64,000 nt of DNA from Sisyra terminalis (lineage: Eukaryota; Arthropoda; Insecta; Neuroptera; Sisyridae), in the NCBI GenBank assembly GCA_958496175.1, contig OY292275.1, forward strand, positions 1,054,001 through 1,118,000, in the 5' to 3' direction. Shown piece by piece: positions 11,411-24,783 of the stretch (the stretch's first letter is position 1; every line of letters starts with the position of its first letter). The translations under genes and the position numbers were made by a program. A model generated the notes under the pieces. The model was not told the origin of the DNA. It did not search any database and worked only from the letters and a program-made list of their open reading frames with translations.

Positions 11411-12600
11411 GACAAACGATTTACTTGGAAAAATGTTCTTTAACGTCAAAAGCTCAACTCAAAACAAAGGAATAACGTTTAAAGATTATGGTGGATTTTG
11501 AAATTTGGTTTTCAATGGAACCACAAATTTGTACTTTGCTTGGTTATCCGAAAAGCTTTTGTCAAAGCTCTGACATTTAACAGAAAAAAAAACCGCTAAC
11601 TCCCCAATACCAAAATTTGAGCTTTTATTGTTTAGTTTTTTTTTAATTTTAATCTGGTTTTCAATGAAAACTGTAATGCATATAATTTTTTTTAATAAAC
11701 CACCTGTTAATGGTATTGCAATTTCAAATTTCATAGTATAATTTTCGTTTATGTCATCAGAAATTTCAATGCAAGATAAAAATTTAGGATATATCGCAAT
11801 GTTTTAGGTCTGTAATTTGAATATTTGAAGAAATTTAATGCAATCTTTGGAATTTACCTTCAATTTTTCAACTCCTTAACACTATGCCCCTTACCCCAAT
11901 TCCAGCTTTTCATTCGAGCTTTTTTAGGTTTGTCAGTTGTATGCTTTAAGTGAGCTTTATTTAGACAAACGATTTACTTGAATAAATGTTCTTTGACATT
12001 AAAAGTTCAACTGAAAACAGAGGAATAACGTTTAATAATTATAGTGGTTTTTAATGGAACCACAAATTTGTACTTTGCAAGGTTGTCCAAAATGCTTTTG
12101 TAAAAGCTCAGACATTTAACTAAAAGAAATTGCTAACTTTCTAACACTAAAATTTGAACTTTTCTCTTTAAAGTTTTTTTTTTATAAATTTTAATCTTTT
12201 CCTAAACAAAAACTAAAATGCATATACAATTTTCTGAATAAACTACCTGTTGATGCTGTTGCATTTTCAAATTCCGTGGTAAAACTTTCGCCTATACTTT
12301 GTCATGCAAAATTTTAATGCAAAATGAAAAATTTAACACTTTGTCCTTTACCCCAATTTGAGCTTTTCACTAAAGCTTTCCTAAATTTGCTAGTTTCAGT
12401 ATGCTTTAAGTTAAAAATTTATATAAATTAACCACCTAATTAATCTTGGGAATTCCTTTCAATTTCACTTGTCCAAATTGGAGTTTTTCTCTTGAGCTTT
12501 ATTGAATTCTTAATCTTCTTTTATTAGTAATCTTAAATCCATAAAATATTTTATGAAACACCTGTTAATGTTAACTTTTTTCTTGCAAATTTTTTATAGA
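11411..12600. repeat. Local tandem duplication, spacing about 555 bp
   Basis: About 11411-11733 recurs at about 11966-12282. Shared blocks are CAAACGATTTACTTG, GGAATAACGTTTAA, GGAACCACAAATTTGTACTT and the end block (ACCACCTGTTAATG, or ACTACCTGTTGATG). A third, more diverged partial unit reaches about 12600 (CACCTGTTAATG at about 12559). No coding signal is kept between copies. Confidence 0.7.
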
Positions 12601-15537
12601 AATTTTAATGCAAAACAACAAAACAAGCCCAAATTTGTCTTAGTATTTTTTTTACTCTTACTATTGAGATAAAGAAAAATTTAGTGCAATCTTTTGGGAA
12701 CTATAATAAGTTGGAATTAAAGTATTAAACTTTTATTTATTTTTCGAAGAAATCCGAAGCAAATGTTATTAATGTTAAATATTTTTACCATATTGTTTGC
12801 AGTATGTTATTAATCTAAATTGCTGCAGTTTTAAACTTAGGAATTAAATTGGAGTGGTTAAATCGTTTGCAATGTTTTAGTTTTTGTAAAATAAAGAAAA
12901 ATGTTAGTAGAAGTTGAATTGTTTATTTATAAAGTACTGTGAAAACTGTAAGTAGATGGTAAAATTGATGTTAGAATGTATTTATGAGGAAAAGGTGTCT
13001 GGAAGTAAAAGTTGATATGTTGCAGTTTGTTAGTGTTGATGCGGCTGAATTTGATCTTGATTTAAGATATTCAATTACAAATTGTCTCTGCATGTTGAAA
13101 ATATAGATGGCATGTGTGATAACGAGTGATAAAAGAGATAAAATATAATTCACTTTAATTATAATTTCTAACCATAATAGATTTTACTTGGGTCTCTTCC
13201 TGTCAAGATATTGATATCGCATAACACATAATGGATAGTTACTACTACTATTGTATGTATATGTATATGGTTTTGTATATAAAATAAGACAGAACGTAAT
13301 ATAACGGTAGTGTTACTTGGGTATGAAACGTGGAGACATGATTTGCCTGTTTGCACGGACATTGCTCTTTTATTATGTTTCCATATGATCCGATAAACGT
13401 GTCGCCAATCATAAACATACACAGACGAGCAACACAAACCCCCCCGCGTGTCCATTGTCTACTGTTGCAACTATTCCCAATGAATAATTGTCGAATAGTT
13501 AGTACTCGAGTGCATACACAAATGACATTGGATCAATCAAAATGCATGTAACTTGGTGTGGTGGTGTGCAGTAGAAAACGAAAATTGTATGTAATGAACT
13601 GTTATTTCATTTTTGTGGAAAAATCATTGTCGAGTTTGACTACTTGATACAACGAGCACGCAAATTTGAAATTAGTGAGAAGATAAAGCAATACTTTCCG
13701 TCAAGTTTTAGGCATTGAATAATGACAATTATGCACGATTTGTATTCAGAGTGGATTGCATGACTTCAAAATTTCAAATTACCTTTGCAATCTAAGTTTT
13801 CTCCTTAAAAAAAAATGTGTAGAAAAAGAATGGCTTGTTTTAACTTTGAATTATGAATAGTCGATAATATAACAAATTTTTTTGATTTTTTCTTTAGGCT
13901 TAACAAAAATTGTCTCCAAAAATTTTAACAATTCAAAAAAAAAATGTTTCCAAAACTTTTATGATCAATAATCCTAAATAATTAATAATGTTCTTGGGAA
14001 GTTGGAGTCAAATAAGAAGACGTTAAATTTTCAAATCATCTCAACGTTTCGTTGGTATTTATTTCCAACTTCTTCAGAAGAATTTTTGAGGTTAACATCC
14101 TCGTTGCAAATACTGGCTCATTGTACCGGGTTAAAAATTAAAGCAAATATATAAAACAAGATTTAAGTTAAATTAAATACAATAATTGCTGGTCATTCTT
14201 ATTCCAGTGTTGAAATAAACGTTATTTAAATAATCATTTTCAACAAGATAACCGAGTGAGTACGCTAGTGGTATATATATAAAATAAAAATAACTTTTCC
14301 CTTGTGAGAAAAAAAAAGTCTTAAGGATTATAGTTATAGGCTTACGGTTTAAAAAATTACTGAGAATTTTTAGGTTTATAAGTCCAATTTTTTTCAAGTG
14401 ACCGAAGCTTAGATTGAGGGTTGTTTTTACAATATATTATCTGTAAAAATGTATAGCTTGCAGAATAAGATGCACTTGTGCATTTTTAATTTCTGTAACG
14501 AAATTCTCAGGGTTCTTCCGTTTCAAGTTTCTCTGAACTGTGTCGTTAAAGTATTATTGCATCTTGATGTTTATTCAATTTGCAATGCTCAAAATTTATT
14601 CAGAATTTCTTAAATTTTTTCAAGTTGTTTTTTACTGATAATAAAATTAGAAGCTATTTGTTTGAATTCTAAACTATCGAAAAAAGTCAAATAAAAATCC
14701 CCAAAATTAAAGATCTTCAACGAAAATTTCCAAATTGTTATTTCTAATATTATGTACCATAGGTATATTTCTTAGAAATATATATTATACCATTAGCTAA
14801 ATAGACATGTATAAGTAATGTGAATATTTATGACAAAATGGATTTTTTCTGAGGAAAGAAAATCTTGGAAATGGCTTCCATGATATTTGATATTCTTGCT
14901 TAATATCGCTGATCAATATCCCCAAAAAAATATCCCCCGGACAAAATATCCCGATAACGGAATATTTGGTAAAACTACGATTTCACGATGGATTCTTATA
15001 GATCGTAGAAATAAAACGAAAGGAATGAACCAAATTTTTGATATCTCTAAGTTTACGAAATATTTATATTTAAAAATTGAAGAATTATTTTTTCCCCCTA
15101 TTTTAGATGGATTTTCCTAATTTTTTTCTAAAAAAAAAGAATTGTTTATTAACTTAGCTCCACCTATTTCTTTATGCTAAAAACAGCTATACACAAGGGG
15201 TCCAGGGGCCAAGTTTGCTAAAATTGCTTTTTAGTAACATCAATATGTACCAACGTTTGATTTTCTACTTTGTTTTTAATTTATTTCACAAATTAATTGT
15301 CCATAATTAATAAACATTTCAAATATTAGAGTTTGAAATTAAGAGTTTCATCCCCCAACCCCCATCGGGGCTTCACCTCTGGATCCTTTGTGCATAGGTT
15401 TTCTTTAAGATTATGCGCTTTTTTCAAGAAAAATCAGGGTACAAAAAGTTTTTAATAGGAGTCACTTATAAATTGAAAAGACTTTTTTGAAATTTTTGTG
15501 TTTTTTTTTCACCATTCTGGAGAAACAAGCGGGGTTA
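12601..15537. other. Drak intron 1, mostly unannotated
   Basis: No gene is recognised. It contains an S-family repeat fragment near 14019-14077 (listed separately) and a moderately GC-richer patch at about 13320-13560 open on both strands, which I cannot assign. The rest is AT-rich. Confidence 0.45.
14019..14077 (-). repeat. S-family repeat with hammerhead-like core
   Basis: Read on the - strand: CTGAAGA, A, stem GTTGG/CCAAC with loop AAATAAATA, GAAAC, then ACGTT and, after a loop, AACGTC. The ACGTT/AACGT pairing and following GTC occupy the places of stem III and the cleavage triplet in a hammerhead ribozyme. A stem I was not found. No second arm is visible nearby. Confidence 0.4.
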
Positions 15538-15806
15538 CTGGGTATACAATATATAAAATATAATGCAGTCCAATTTATGTAGTATAATTTAACATAATAA
15601 TATACAAATTCAATACAGTAATATACAAATTTAATATAATAATATATAAAAATCATACCACCAACATAAATTTGAACAGAAGTTCAAACAAAAATATTCG
15701 TGACGTATTGCCCAGGTACGTATTTCGATTGCCAAGCAAACTTCTTCAGTGGTCATCAAGTAGTCTGGATCACTCCGTAACTGCTATGTGATGATTCAAA
15801 AATGAT
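15538..15806 (-). mobile_element. M-family foldback, single arm
   Basis: Starts at a GTATACAATATATA terminus and carries the shared GCAGTCCAATTTATG block, TTGAACAGAAGTTC dyad and an inverse core at 15702-15749. The partner arm is absent. A short internal tandem (ATATACAAATTCAATA-type) lies at about 15597-15640. The 64-codon reverse frame here recurs in other M copies because of the repeat and is not a gene. Confidence 0.65.
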
Positions 15807-16676
15807 GAAGCGGGGTTACTTTAGACTTTTATTTGGTCTGAATAAATTAAGAGGGGGAGGAAGTTTAAAATTGACTATATTTGCTTGGGTTTACAATTAG
15901 GAGTAAATCGTAAATTACGTTAAACTATTTTGAATTTTTGCTCATCTGTTTACTGTTCTGGAGTGATGAAGAGGGGTAGGAGGTGACTTATAAATTATAT
16001 ATTTGTCTGACTAAATTTTGGGGAGGAGGAGATTTAAAACTTGTGAAGTATTAGAAGTCAAAGAAAGATTTCTTTATGCGGAAAAATAGTAGAAAAACGA
16101 AAATGTCGACTTCTTCTTCCCTCTAAGTGTCTTACGTAATTGTCAAGTGGCCTCATGTCTTAATGATATTTTAGTGTTTTCTCAGATTAAGATTGTTGCC
16201 TATTGTTGAATTTCTTAAAAATTTTATTACTTGAAAAGTTGAGTTTTTGTTCTTTAATTTTTCTTGAATTTTGTCAACTATGCATTGTTGTACACTTTGG
16301 TTGAACTTTGACCAAAGTCGTTATAGATTTGAAAAATTTGGACACCTGTTGATTGTTTAGGATATATTAACAACAACAATATTGTAGTATTTAAATATTA
16401 GTATAAAATATTTTAGGATGGTTAAAAATTTTGATTTTTTGGAGTGTACAATTTTTCATTTTCCCTTATAAAAAGTTCCTTGTTTTTTTTTAAGCAGTTA
16501 TTTTATGGATGTATTGGGAAGTATTTGAAAAATTAAACTATGTTTTTGTAAAAGTTTTCAATGCTGCAATTGCAGTTGCTTTAAAGCCATTATTTTTGTG
16601 GAAGGATTTTTTTTTGTTTATTTAATATCTTTTTATAACTATTTAATTTATAAAATTGAAGAAAATATAAAATTTT
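15807..16676. other. Drak intron 1, AT-rich
   Basis: No gene or bounded element. Two short G-rich variants (AAGAGGGGGAGGAAG near 15848 and GGGGAGGAGGAGAT near 16020) suggest a small diverged duplication. Confidence 0.4.
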
Positions 16677-16750
16677 ACTCGACTTGAGATTCAAACCCAA
16701 CACTTGGGCCACCACTTTGGAGCAGATACCTTGACCACTCGACCATTAGT
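16677..16750 (-). pseudogene. tRNA-like relic (Ser/Leu type) or SINE head
   Basis: The reverse complement has an A-box-like TGGTCGAGTGGTCAAGG and a B-box-like GGGTTTGAATCTC. The T stem pairs (TTGGG/CTCAA around TTTGAAT). Only the first three acceptor pairs form, and the anticodon stem is poor, so it is not a working tRNA. It could be a decayed tRNA-Ser or the pol III promoter of a tRNA-derived SINE. Confidence 0.4.
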
Positions 16751-16962
16751 AAGCTTGAGGGATTTTTTGGAAATTATTGAATTTTTCAACACAAAAATTT
16801 GTAAATCAGAAATTTCGTAACTGTTGAAAATTAATTGTAATGCTAATTAGAGACAATAAGCTGACATAATCATAGAGATTAGTGGGCATGGTTTTCATCA
16901 TTTTCCAAATTGCCTCGTACAAAATCTGTTCCCTCAACAATACAATGAGGAATTGTAGAAAG

Positions 16963-16998
<36 letters not shown>

Positions 16999-17219
16999 AA
17001 GTGTTCCGTCTGTTGTTGAGTTATATATCGATTTATAAGACACAATAATAAACCGATTGAATTAATTAATTGAAGGTCGAAGTTTTAAATGATTTCTTTA
17101 CGCTTTATTGTGGATGTATACTTAAAATCGAATAGCTCGAACCACATTATCACTTTTATTATGTACCATTATAGAGATTAATTTATCATCTTTAACGCAT
17201 TGTTTGACATTTCATATAA

Positions 17220-17250
<31 letters not shown>

Positions 17251-18361
17251 ATACAATGAATAATTAGTGGTGAAGGCTGTTCCTGTATAATAAGTGAAAT
17301 AGTTACGAGTACCTACGTCACTCATGCCACTTGCTTTTCATGCCACAATGGCAGATATTTATTATAATAATCAATATTGTTGCGACTTGTTCATCTCATT
17401 ATTATTATTATTATTGAATACTTTCTTTTTTTCTCTCTCTCTGTTTAGAATTAGGCACTTGAAGTGTGCTTTCGAGTGCTTTAGTAGCTGGAAATTTTTT
17501 CTCGAAATTGTTTCACTTGGTGTGTTTTTTTTTGTCGTTCAATTATTTACTATGTGAGTGGTAATTTATGGTTAATCATTTGTCATTATGATTGATTGGA
17601 AATGTGTTTGAAAAATATAATGCATATGTAAGCCGTATGTGGGATGGGACATGATTTAATATTCCTTGGAGATTTTTATTTCGTTTACGTTGAAAAACAT
17701 ATCGTTATTTACATCATCACGTCTTTAGTGGAAATTTAATGTGTAATGTAATGTTTGATGTTGGAATTGGTAATTTATTTAATCCGGCGAGTTGATCATG
17801 AAGTTTACCTCTTTATAGGTGGAGAGAGAGAGAGGGGGGGAGGGTGAAGAAATTGTGTGGTAATGTGAGCGCATATAGCACGTCTTGGGACATGTGGAGG
17901 AATATAACATAAGAACATGGGCATTGTGGCGCTTTGGCCGTAAATGATGGTCTGTCTATGGTTGATGGTTGTTTATGGATGACGTTTTTGTTGGATGGAC
18001 ACGATCACGACCTCGGCTACAACAGCAGCCCTTGCTGCACCACTACTATCTATCTATATCTCTGGCTTCTGAATTTGTTTTTTTTTTCTTCTTCTTCTTC
18101 ACTCGGAAACCGACAGATCTTATCTGATTTCAAAGTTCATTCGACTATGAAAGTTCATCAGCATGCATCTCTCTGATTGTTTGAAACTGTTATTTTCAGC
18201 GAATTGAGAAATTTTCGTGGTTCTTACGAACGATTTTTACGTAGCTGCAATTATGTAATGAGGCCATAAAGTTCAGTAGAATATACATAGACTGAAAATC
18301 ACGTAGATCGATTTATTTTCAAAATCAGCCTTAAGATCTCTGTTGAAAATTTCTTGTAAAT
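16751..18361. other. Drak intron 1, microsatellites and one GC-richer patch
   Basis: Poly-T of about 28 nt ends near 16994. AAT/ATT triplet runs lie at about 17220-17245 and 17399-17415. A GC-richer patch at about 17930-18180 has an 80-codon frame and a TTC-rich tract; no family match is seen, and it may be regulatory or a non-coding exon. Confidence 0.45.
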
Positions 18362-18585
18362 GAGCCATTTATTTTGAAAGTGGTTTAAGCCTAATTCAAA
18401 GATGTTTCATTAAATGTTATTTTTTCAATTTATTTATCAATGAAATTTTTACTGATATGACAAATCGAATATTATATCAATAACTTATGGAAATTTGATA
18501 ATCCAAATTTCAGCTTTATCTGACCTAATTTCAAATATAAAAGTATTCGAATGGACTTGGACTACTTTCAAAATAAATGGTTCAA
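18362..18585. mobile_element. MITE related to those at 1913 and 43718
   Basis: The left end GAGCCATTTATTTTGAAAGT and right end CTTTCAAAATAAATGGTTCA are inverted repeats. Its termini are close to those of the 1913 and 43718 copies, while the interior differs. It is non-coding. No clear target duplication was found. Confidence 0.6.
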
Positions 18586-19539
18586 ATAGTCAGGGAATTT
18601 ATGTTGGACATACCACACAAGAACTATCATAAAAAATCCCTAAATTCTGTTGATTTAATGCTTTGTTTTGATCAAAAGACTAACAGATTTTTCTTTTTTG
18701 TTGCAGGTACGTTGTGGCAAATTTTAAGTCGAATTTCGATTCGTAAGTACAAAAGTTAAAATTTGGAAAATTTGTTTTCAAAGTTGTGATCTAGAGTACA
18801 AAGGAGTTCGAATATATTGATCGATGGTTACAAAATGCGCAAAGCTTTCGTTGTTGAGAAAATGGTGAAAATTATGCAAAGTATTTCCAATTTGGTTTTT
18901 AATTTTCTTCTCAGGTATAAAGTTTTTCTCTATGTGGGTCCAGAAGGAATTAGATTTATAATTTGAAGGAAAAATTTAATTTAAAAAAAAATATGATGAA
19001 CTAGAGAAAATTTTTTGTGTTCTCCTGATGCTGATTGAAAAAAAAAACAACTTGTAGGTCCTTTTTTTTTTGATTTTTTGTTTGACCATAGCTTTAGTTT
19101 CCCGCGTGATTGAGTTATTTCTTTCAGCATCGTCTTTCCCTAGCAAGGTACATTAATTTGGGGTACCTAATCCATTCCACTATTCAAAAAATCTCTTCTA
19201 CTGCCTTAAATATGAATCCTTTTCCTTTCAAAATGTAACATATCCAAGTAGCTTATGACTCTCCAAATATTCCTTCCTTGTTTTCTAAGGATCCAAGCTT
19301 CTGATTCCGACTATGGAGCCTTGAAAAAAAAGGAAACTATAAAAAAAGTTTTGAGAAAAATTCTCATAAAATTAGCAGAAAATTTTAAATTGTTTATAAT
19401 ATTTTGGATCAACAGGTGGTTATCTAAGTGTATTGTGTTTCATCTTAATTAGAAGCATAAATTATTTGTCGCTTAAAATTTTTTCTTACTTGCATAGGGC
19501 TTGCTTTAGGGGAAGAAAATTGCACAAACTATCAAAATA
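18586..19539. other. Drak intron 1, AT-rich
   Basis: No gene or bounded repeat. A CAACAGGTGGT motif lies at 19410-19420. Confidence 0.45.
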
Positions 19540-19792
19540 AGATTTTTCCGCTGACTTTGAACATTTATACTGTGTATACAATATATAGAATATATTGCGG
19601 TCCAATTTATGTAGTATAATTTAATATAATAATATATAAAAATTATCGCATAAACATAAATTTGAACAGAAGTTCAAGCAAAAATATTCGTGACGTATTG
19701 CCCAGATACGTATTTCGATTGCCAAGCAATCTTCTTCAGTAGTAATCGAGTAGATTAGATCACTCCGTAACTGCTTTGTGATGCTTAAATTT
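19540..19792 (-). mobile_element. M-family foldback, single arm with extended terminus
   Basis: This copy keeps the outer terminal sequence CGCTGACTTTGAAC before GTGTATACAATATATAG, then the shared arm and the inverse core at 19692-19739 (CTGAAGA, GATTGC/GCAATC, GAAA on the - strand). The second arm is absent. Confidence 0.65.
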
Positions 19793-22400
19793 ATTTCTTA
19801 CTTGCATAGGTCTCGCTTTAGGGGAAGAAAATTGCACAAATTAGTTAAAATCAAATGATTGAATTTTAAGCCAATGGTGGTTATAATTTTTGTGTTTGAA
19901 AATTTATAATGGGCTAAATGGGTGATGGAAAATAAAAATCCAAACATTTGGTATAGAAAAATTTATGTTATTTTTTTACGATTATTTCCATTAAATTGAA
20001 CTTTAAAAATACAGGAAACATACTTTTTGTGCTTAAATATGTAGAATTAAGTTTTATTTTTGAAAAAAAATTTTTTGAAATAGTCCTCAGGAACCATATC
20101 CCGTTTTTTGTTTTTGTTTTACATTACATTGAAATTTCTGTATATTTTTAGCTGAAGCCAAAAGTTTCAACATTATTTTATACCAATTGTTTGTATTATT
20201 TCCTCTTTTAATAGGAGCTTTCGGAGCTTTTTCGTCAATTTAAAGATGAATTGCATGGTTTCGTATTTGCTGTTACACTTTTAGGGTGATTTGGTAGTTA
20301 AATTGATAAACTTCATAGTACCAATTATATTTTTTTATCCTTGTTACTAATTTGGAGTAAAAGAATATTTTTTATTTGTTGTATTTTTCAAAGTTAAAGA
20401 ACTACTACCTTCATTGATATTTATTGCTTAGCAATTTTAATTGGTCGAATTTTTGATGATCCCACTAAAAAATTAGGAAATTATTTTCCGTTTTCCCTGA
20501 AAATGCGTTATATAATTAAAAAATACGATAAGGGTTTGCATTATTTTAAAAAAAACAACAGGTGGTTGATAAAGTTATTAGCAGCTTTTTAGAGCGAAAA
20601 AGTTACCAATTTTCGAACTATAATGTTTTAAACTCGAAAACGCATTGAAATCTCCAACGATATTAATTCAACTTGAAACACTAATTCCCTTCAACGATTA
20701 TTATTAATAATAATGGAACCAAATTAAAAACTAAAAACTCCAACTGATAAAAAGTGAAAGTCCAAAACACTAAGAGGAGACGAAAAAAAAAATTAAACTT
20801 CCAAATCATAAATTTGAACTTTCCTGATGCATCAAAGGCGTTATATTATATATATATACCTACACTCGTTCCATTTTTTAACGATTTTCTAGCAATTAAC
20901 CAACGACCAAATGGATCTCATTTACTTTAACGACCTCTAATGTGTGGTACCCCTGTTTCATTCCACTTGCATTTCCCAATAGAATCTGAAGCAAATATTT
21001 ATCAAACAAGAAAAGATTTAGAAAAAAAAAAATTGGAATGCAAAAAAAAAACGAGTCAATTTAAAAGTTTATTTGATCATATAAATTGAATCAATTAATT
21101 TTTTGTATATAAAATTTAATTGTATTTTTTACTGAAAAGAAATTTGATTACAAAGGTAAATTAACGGGATTTGAAATAAAAATTTAGCAGTATTAGCGGG
21201 GAAAAAAATGCAAAAAAGAAGTGTATACATGATACAAGTTAATTGGTTAATATAATAAACTAGGAAGAAGTTGCCGTCAGACTAATAGGAGTAAATTAAA
21301 CGCATACAAAGTGCAATTAATGCACTGACAAAAAGATGAGTCTTAAGTTTTCATCTAGCCACACCGTACACGCGTGTATCACAACTTAAGTTATTGACTC
21401 TAATTATGAGCCATAAATATATTTGACTAAAAATTTGCCGAAGGTGTTTTTGCATATAGTTAAAACATTAAAACGATTACATTAGTCGTTGGACATAATT
21501 GATATAAATAAGCCAAGATAATAGAATATATATGTATGTGATGTAATATCCCAACACTTGTTGATTCAGTCGTAGAATGAAAAAAAAAATAATAATTGAA
21601 AATAATTTCTCGTCAGCTAAGAAGAATTGAATATTTTCCCTTTTATTTTTTCCCTCTTTCTTCCTCTGTGGAAATTATTGATCTTTTTAAATCAATTATC
21701 GGTGGATGCATACAACGATGGTGTGTACGTGTTGAAGATTCCACAATTAAGTTCGGATAGAATTAACGTAGATATTTATTCAGAGATAATCATAAACAAG
21801 ACCAAAGTGTATTACATTATAAAAACGGAGGGAAGGGAATATAGGAGAATAAGAATATGTCCATACGTACACTGTGTAATTATTATTGAAAGGTTCGATG
21901 GTTCGAGAGCGGCATTGCCGACGGCGAAGTCGACCAAGGAAGAGTTAAATTCGAAAAAAGAAAAAAAAAAAAAGAAGAAGCTCGGCCGCTGGAGGACGAA
22001 CGAGGAAGGCCAAGGTCTTTTATCGTATACAATAAAATTAAAAAAAAAAAAAATAAAACGTCTTCGACTTGTTCGTTCGTTTGTTGGGTTATATAAATGT
22101 GAAAAAAATATATTTATATATTATAAATATATCAATACGAGTTATATATAGTTATAGATCTCCTGCACCTCACGCACATGCTTTCATTACTTCTTGTTTT
22201 AATTATCGAGTAAATATTTTGAATGTACAGGTGGTAATTGCACAGCAATTGCATTTGCGTGTTGCAACGCTTCTCCGATGAATTATAACATTTAAATCGT
22301 TTACAGCTAAAATTAAAGCAATTAAAAACGGTTGAGGTTGAAAGTTTTTGCAGTTGGTGTCAAGAAAATGAATAAAACAATTTCGAGTTTTCTATGCAAC
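19793..22400. other. Drak intron 1, AT-rich with a GC-richer patch
   Basis: No gene recognised. The longest frame (174 codons, 21627-22151) lacks a convincing ATG start, ends in Lys-rich low complexity and has no family motif. A short GC-richer patch at about 21895-22020 and a patch at 21240-21400 could be regulatory. Motifs CAACAGGTGGT (20556-20566) and TACAGGTGGT (22226-22235) occur. Confidence 0.4.
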
Positions 22401-23990
22401 CATCGACAACAGGTGGTTTTTGTTAATTACATTAAAACAAGCGGATGAAATTGAAAGTATTTGAAGAAATAATGTTCGCAGTTTATTTTAAAATTGTCAA
22501 TTCAAATAGTTACATAACTATTGTAGGGAATTGCTTACTGCTGAGGAAGATTGCTTGGCAATCAAAATACGTATCGGAGCTATGTCAAAAATACATTTGT
22601 TTGAGCTTTTGTTCAAATTTATGTTTTTAGTTGACGTATGCTAATTGTATTATTTAATTAAGATCACAATATAGTTTATATATTGTTTAAAGACTGTTAC
22701 TGTTTGTTATCCATTGCTTTGTTGATTTGGCCGGACTGCAAAAAAAAAATAAAAAAAAATCTTTATCCATTTGTATTGTATTTCAATTAAAATCGAGTGG
22801 TGAAAATAGTATCCATTATTTTTAAGAAATTTATTTTTAAACAATATGCTTTGTTGGTTATTTTAATATTTATATCCTTCAACTTGGGGGATGTTTTATC
22901 CCTTTCTTGTTTCAATAAAACTTGGATTTCAATTTATCTTCCAATTTGTCTTCCACAAAGCGTTTCTTGAGTTCTTTCCTCGTTGATTGGTCCATTTAAC
23001 TTGCTCTACTCCTTTTCAGTACCACAGAAAAGCTCAAAGCTCTTCCGATATTTGCTTCTTGGTATTGAAAGGTCCTGGTTTTCAATGCATATAATATTGC
23101 ACTTTACCCCTTTTAGCAAATTCTTCATAGAATTATCTTTTAAAATTTGTTGAAATTTTATCCAAATGTATCTTCTATGCAACCGTTAACAACAGGTGGT
23201 TTTTGTTAAATACTTTAAAACAAGGGGATGCAATTGAAAGTATTTGAAGAAATAATGTTCGCAGTTTATTTTAAAATTGTCAATTCAAATAATTAAACAT
23301 TTTAAGGCTTTCTATTGCAACTGTATAATAGTTTGGGAATTGCTATTGTAGGGAATTGCTTACTGCTGTGGAAGATTGCTTGGCAATCAAAATACGTATC
23401 TTGGCAATACATCAAAAATACTTTTGTTTAAGTTTTTTGTTTCAAATTTATGTTTTTAGTTGACGGATGATAATTGTATTATTGAATTAAGATCACAATA
23501 TCTTTTATATATTGTTAAAGGCTTTAACTGTTTGTTATCCATTGCTTTGTTGATTTGGCCGGACTGCAAAAAAATATAAAAATAAATCTTTATCCATTTT
23601 TTTTTGTATTTCAATTAAAATCGGGTCGTGAAAATAGTATCCATTATTTTTAAGAAATTTATTTTTAAACAATATGCTTTGCATATTGAAATCCTTCAAA
23701 TTTGGATATTTTATTCCATTTTTGTTTCAATAAAACTTGGATTTCAATTTATCTTCCAATTTGTCTTCGACAAATAGTTTCTTGAGTTCTTTCCTCGTTG
23801 ATTGGTCCATTTAACTTGCTCTACTCCTTTTCAGTACCACAGAAAAGCTCAAAGCTCTTCAGATATTTGCTTCATAGTTTTGAAAGGTCCTGGTTTTCAA
23901 TCTATATAATGCTGCACTTTACCCCTTTTAGCAAATTCTTCATAGAATTATCTTTTGAAATTTGTTGAAATTTTATTCAAATGTATCTTA
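22390..23990. repeat. Tandem segmental duplication, unit about 0.8 kb
   Basis: About 22390-23172 is repeated at about 23173-23990 with high identity. Both copies carry CAACAGGTGGTTTTTGTTA, a decayed M-family core (near 22541 and 23364, with CAAAA in place of CGAAA) and the block CAGTACCACAGAAAAGCTC. Each copy also keeps a reverse-strand coding-like stretch, described among the findings. Indels explain the difference in unit length. Confidence 0.75.
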
Positions 23991-24783
23991 TTGTTGGTTC
24001 ATCTTTGTTAATTGTCTTGGCGCTGCCTCTGGAAACTTTCAAACTCAACTAGCAACAATAGGCAACAGGTGGTTCTTGTAAGATTGATTGACAATACTGT
24101 ATAAATATATATAGTTAAAAAATATAAATCTTTGTACGGGTTGGTTGAAAAGTTTTGGTAGCAAAAATGAGAGTATGAGTAACTTTTAATTTTATCTTTT
24201 TCAATTATCCCCTAATAATTTTATGCTATTTTTGCTAATATTTTCCGGAAAATTTTGTTACACAACTGCAACAATTTCTTTATTTGCTGGAAAATGCATT
24301 TCATAAAGGATTTATTTCAACTTTCTGATGAGGTAATAGTAGAATGATTAAGGGGGATGTTAAAAAAATTCACACTTTAATTTGTTCAATTTAACGATCC
24401 TCATAAGATTTGATTTATAATAAGATAAGATATGCAATATATGAATTGTTTTTGAATGCAATTCTAACTTTCCAAATAAGTAGCATTTTTATATAAATTT
24501 TTGTGTAACATATGGAGTAATTAATCTCGAATGGTATAAGCAATTATAAACTTAGTCCATTGGCCAATTTGTTAAATTAGCAATTAATCTAATGCATATG
24601 TTCCAATTATAATTTAAAATGATTTATACTGTTGCAAACTAATATTTTTACTTTATCACAGTCCATTCTACACATAAGTGCACTCATCGTTTTTGGATTT
24701 TCATTTGCTAATTAAAATCATAACTTATTTTTTCGCAAAAATATTAAATTTTGCTTATTTAAAATTAGTTTTTTTTTCACTTT
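23991..24783. other. Drak intron 1, AT-rich
   Basis: No gene recognised. CAACAGGTGGT lies at 24063-24073. A GGTTGGTTGAAAAGTTTTGG stretch near 24140 faintly recalls mariner-type terminal sequence, but no partner terminus was found. Confidence 0.4.

Noticed and set aside
16677..16750. Functional tRNA gene
   Set aside because: Acceptor stem pairs at only three positions and the anticodon stem is poor; retained as a relic.
21627..22151. 174-codon open frame, the longest in the Drak intron
   Set aside because: No in-frame ATG near its start, a Lys-rich low-complexity second half from poly-A tracts, and no family motif. Likely chance.
24130..24170. Mariner terminal repeat
   Set aside because: Only one weak terminus-like stretch, no partner and no transposase.
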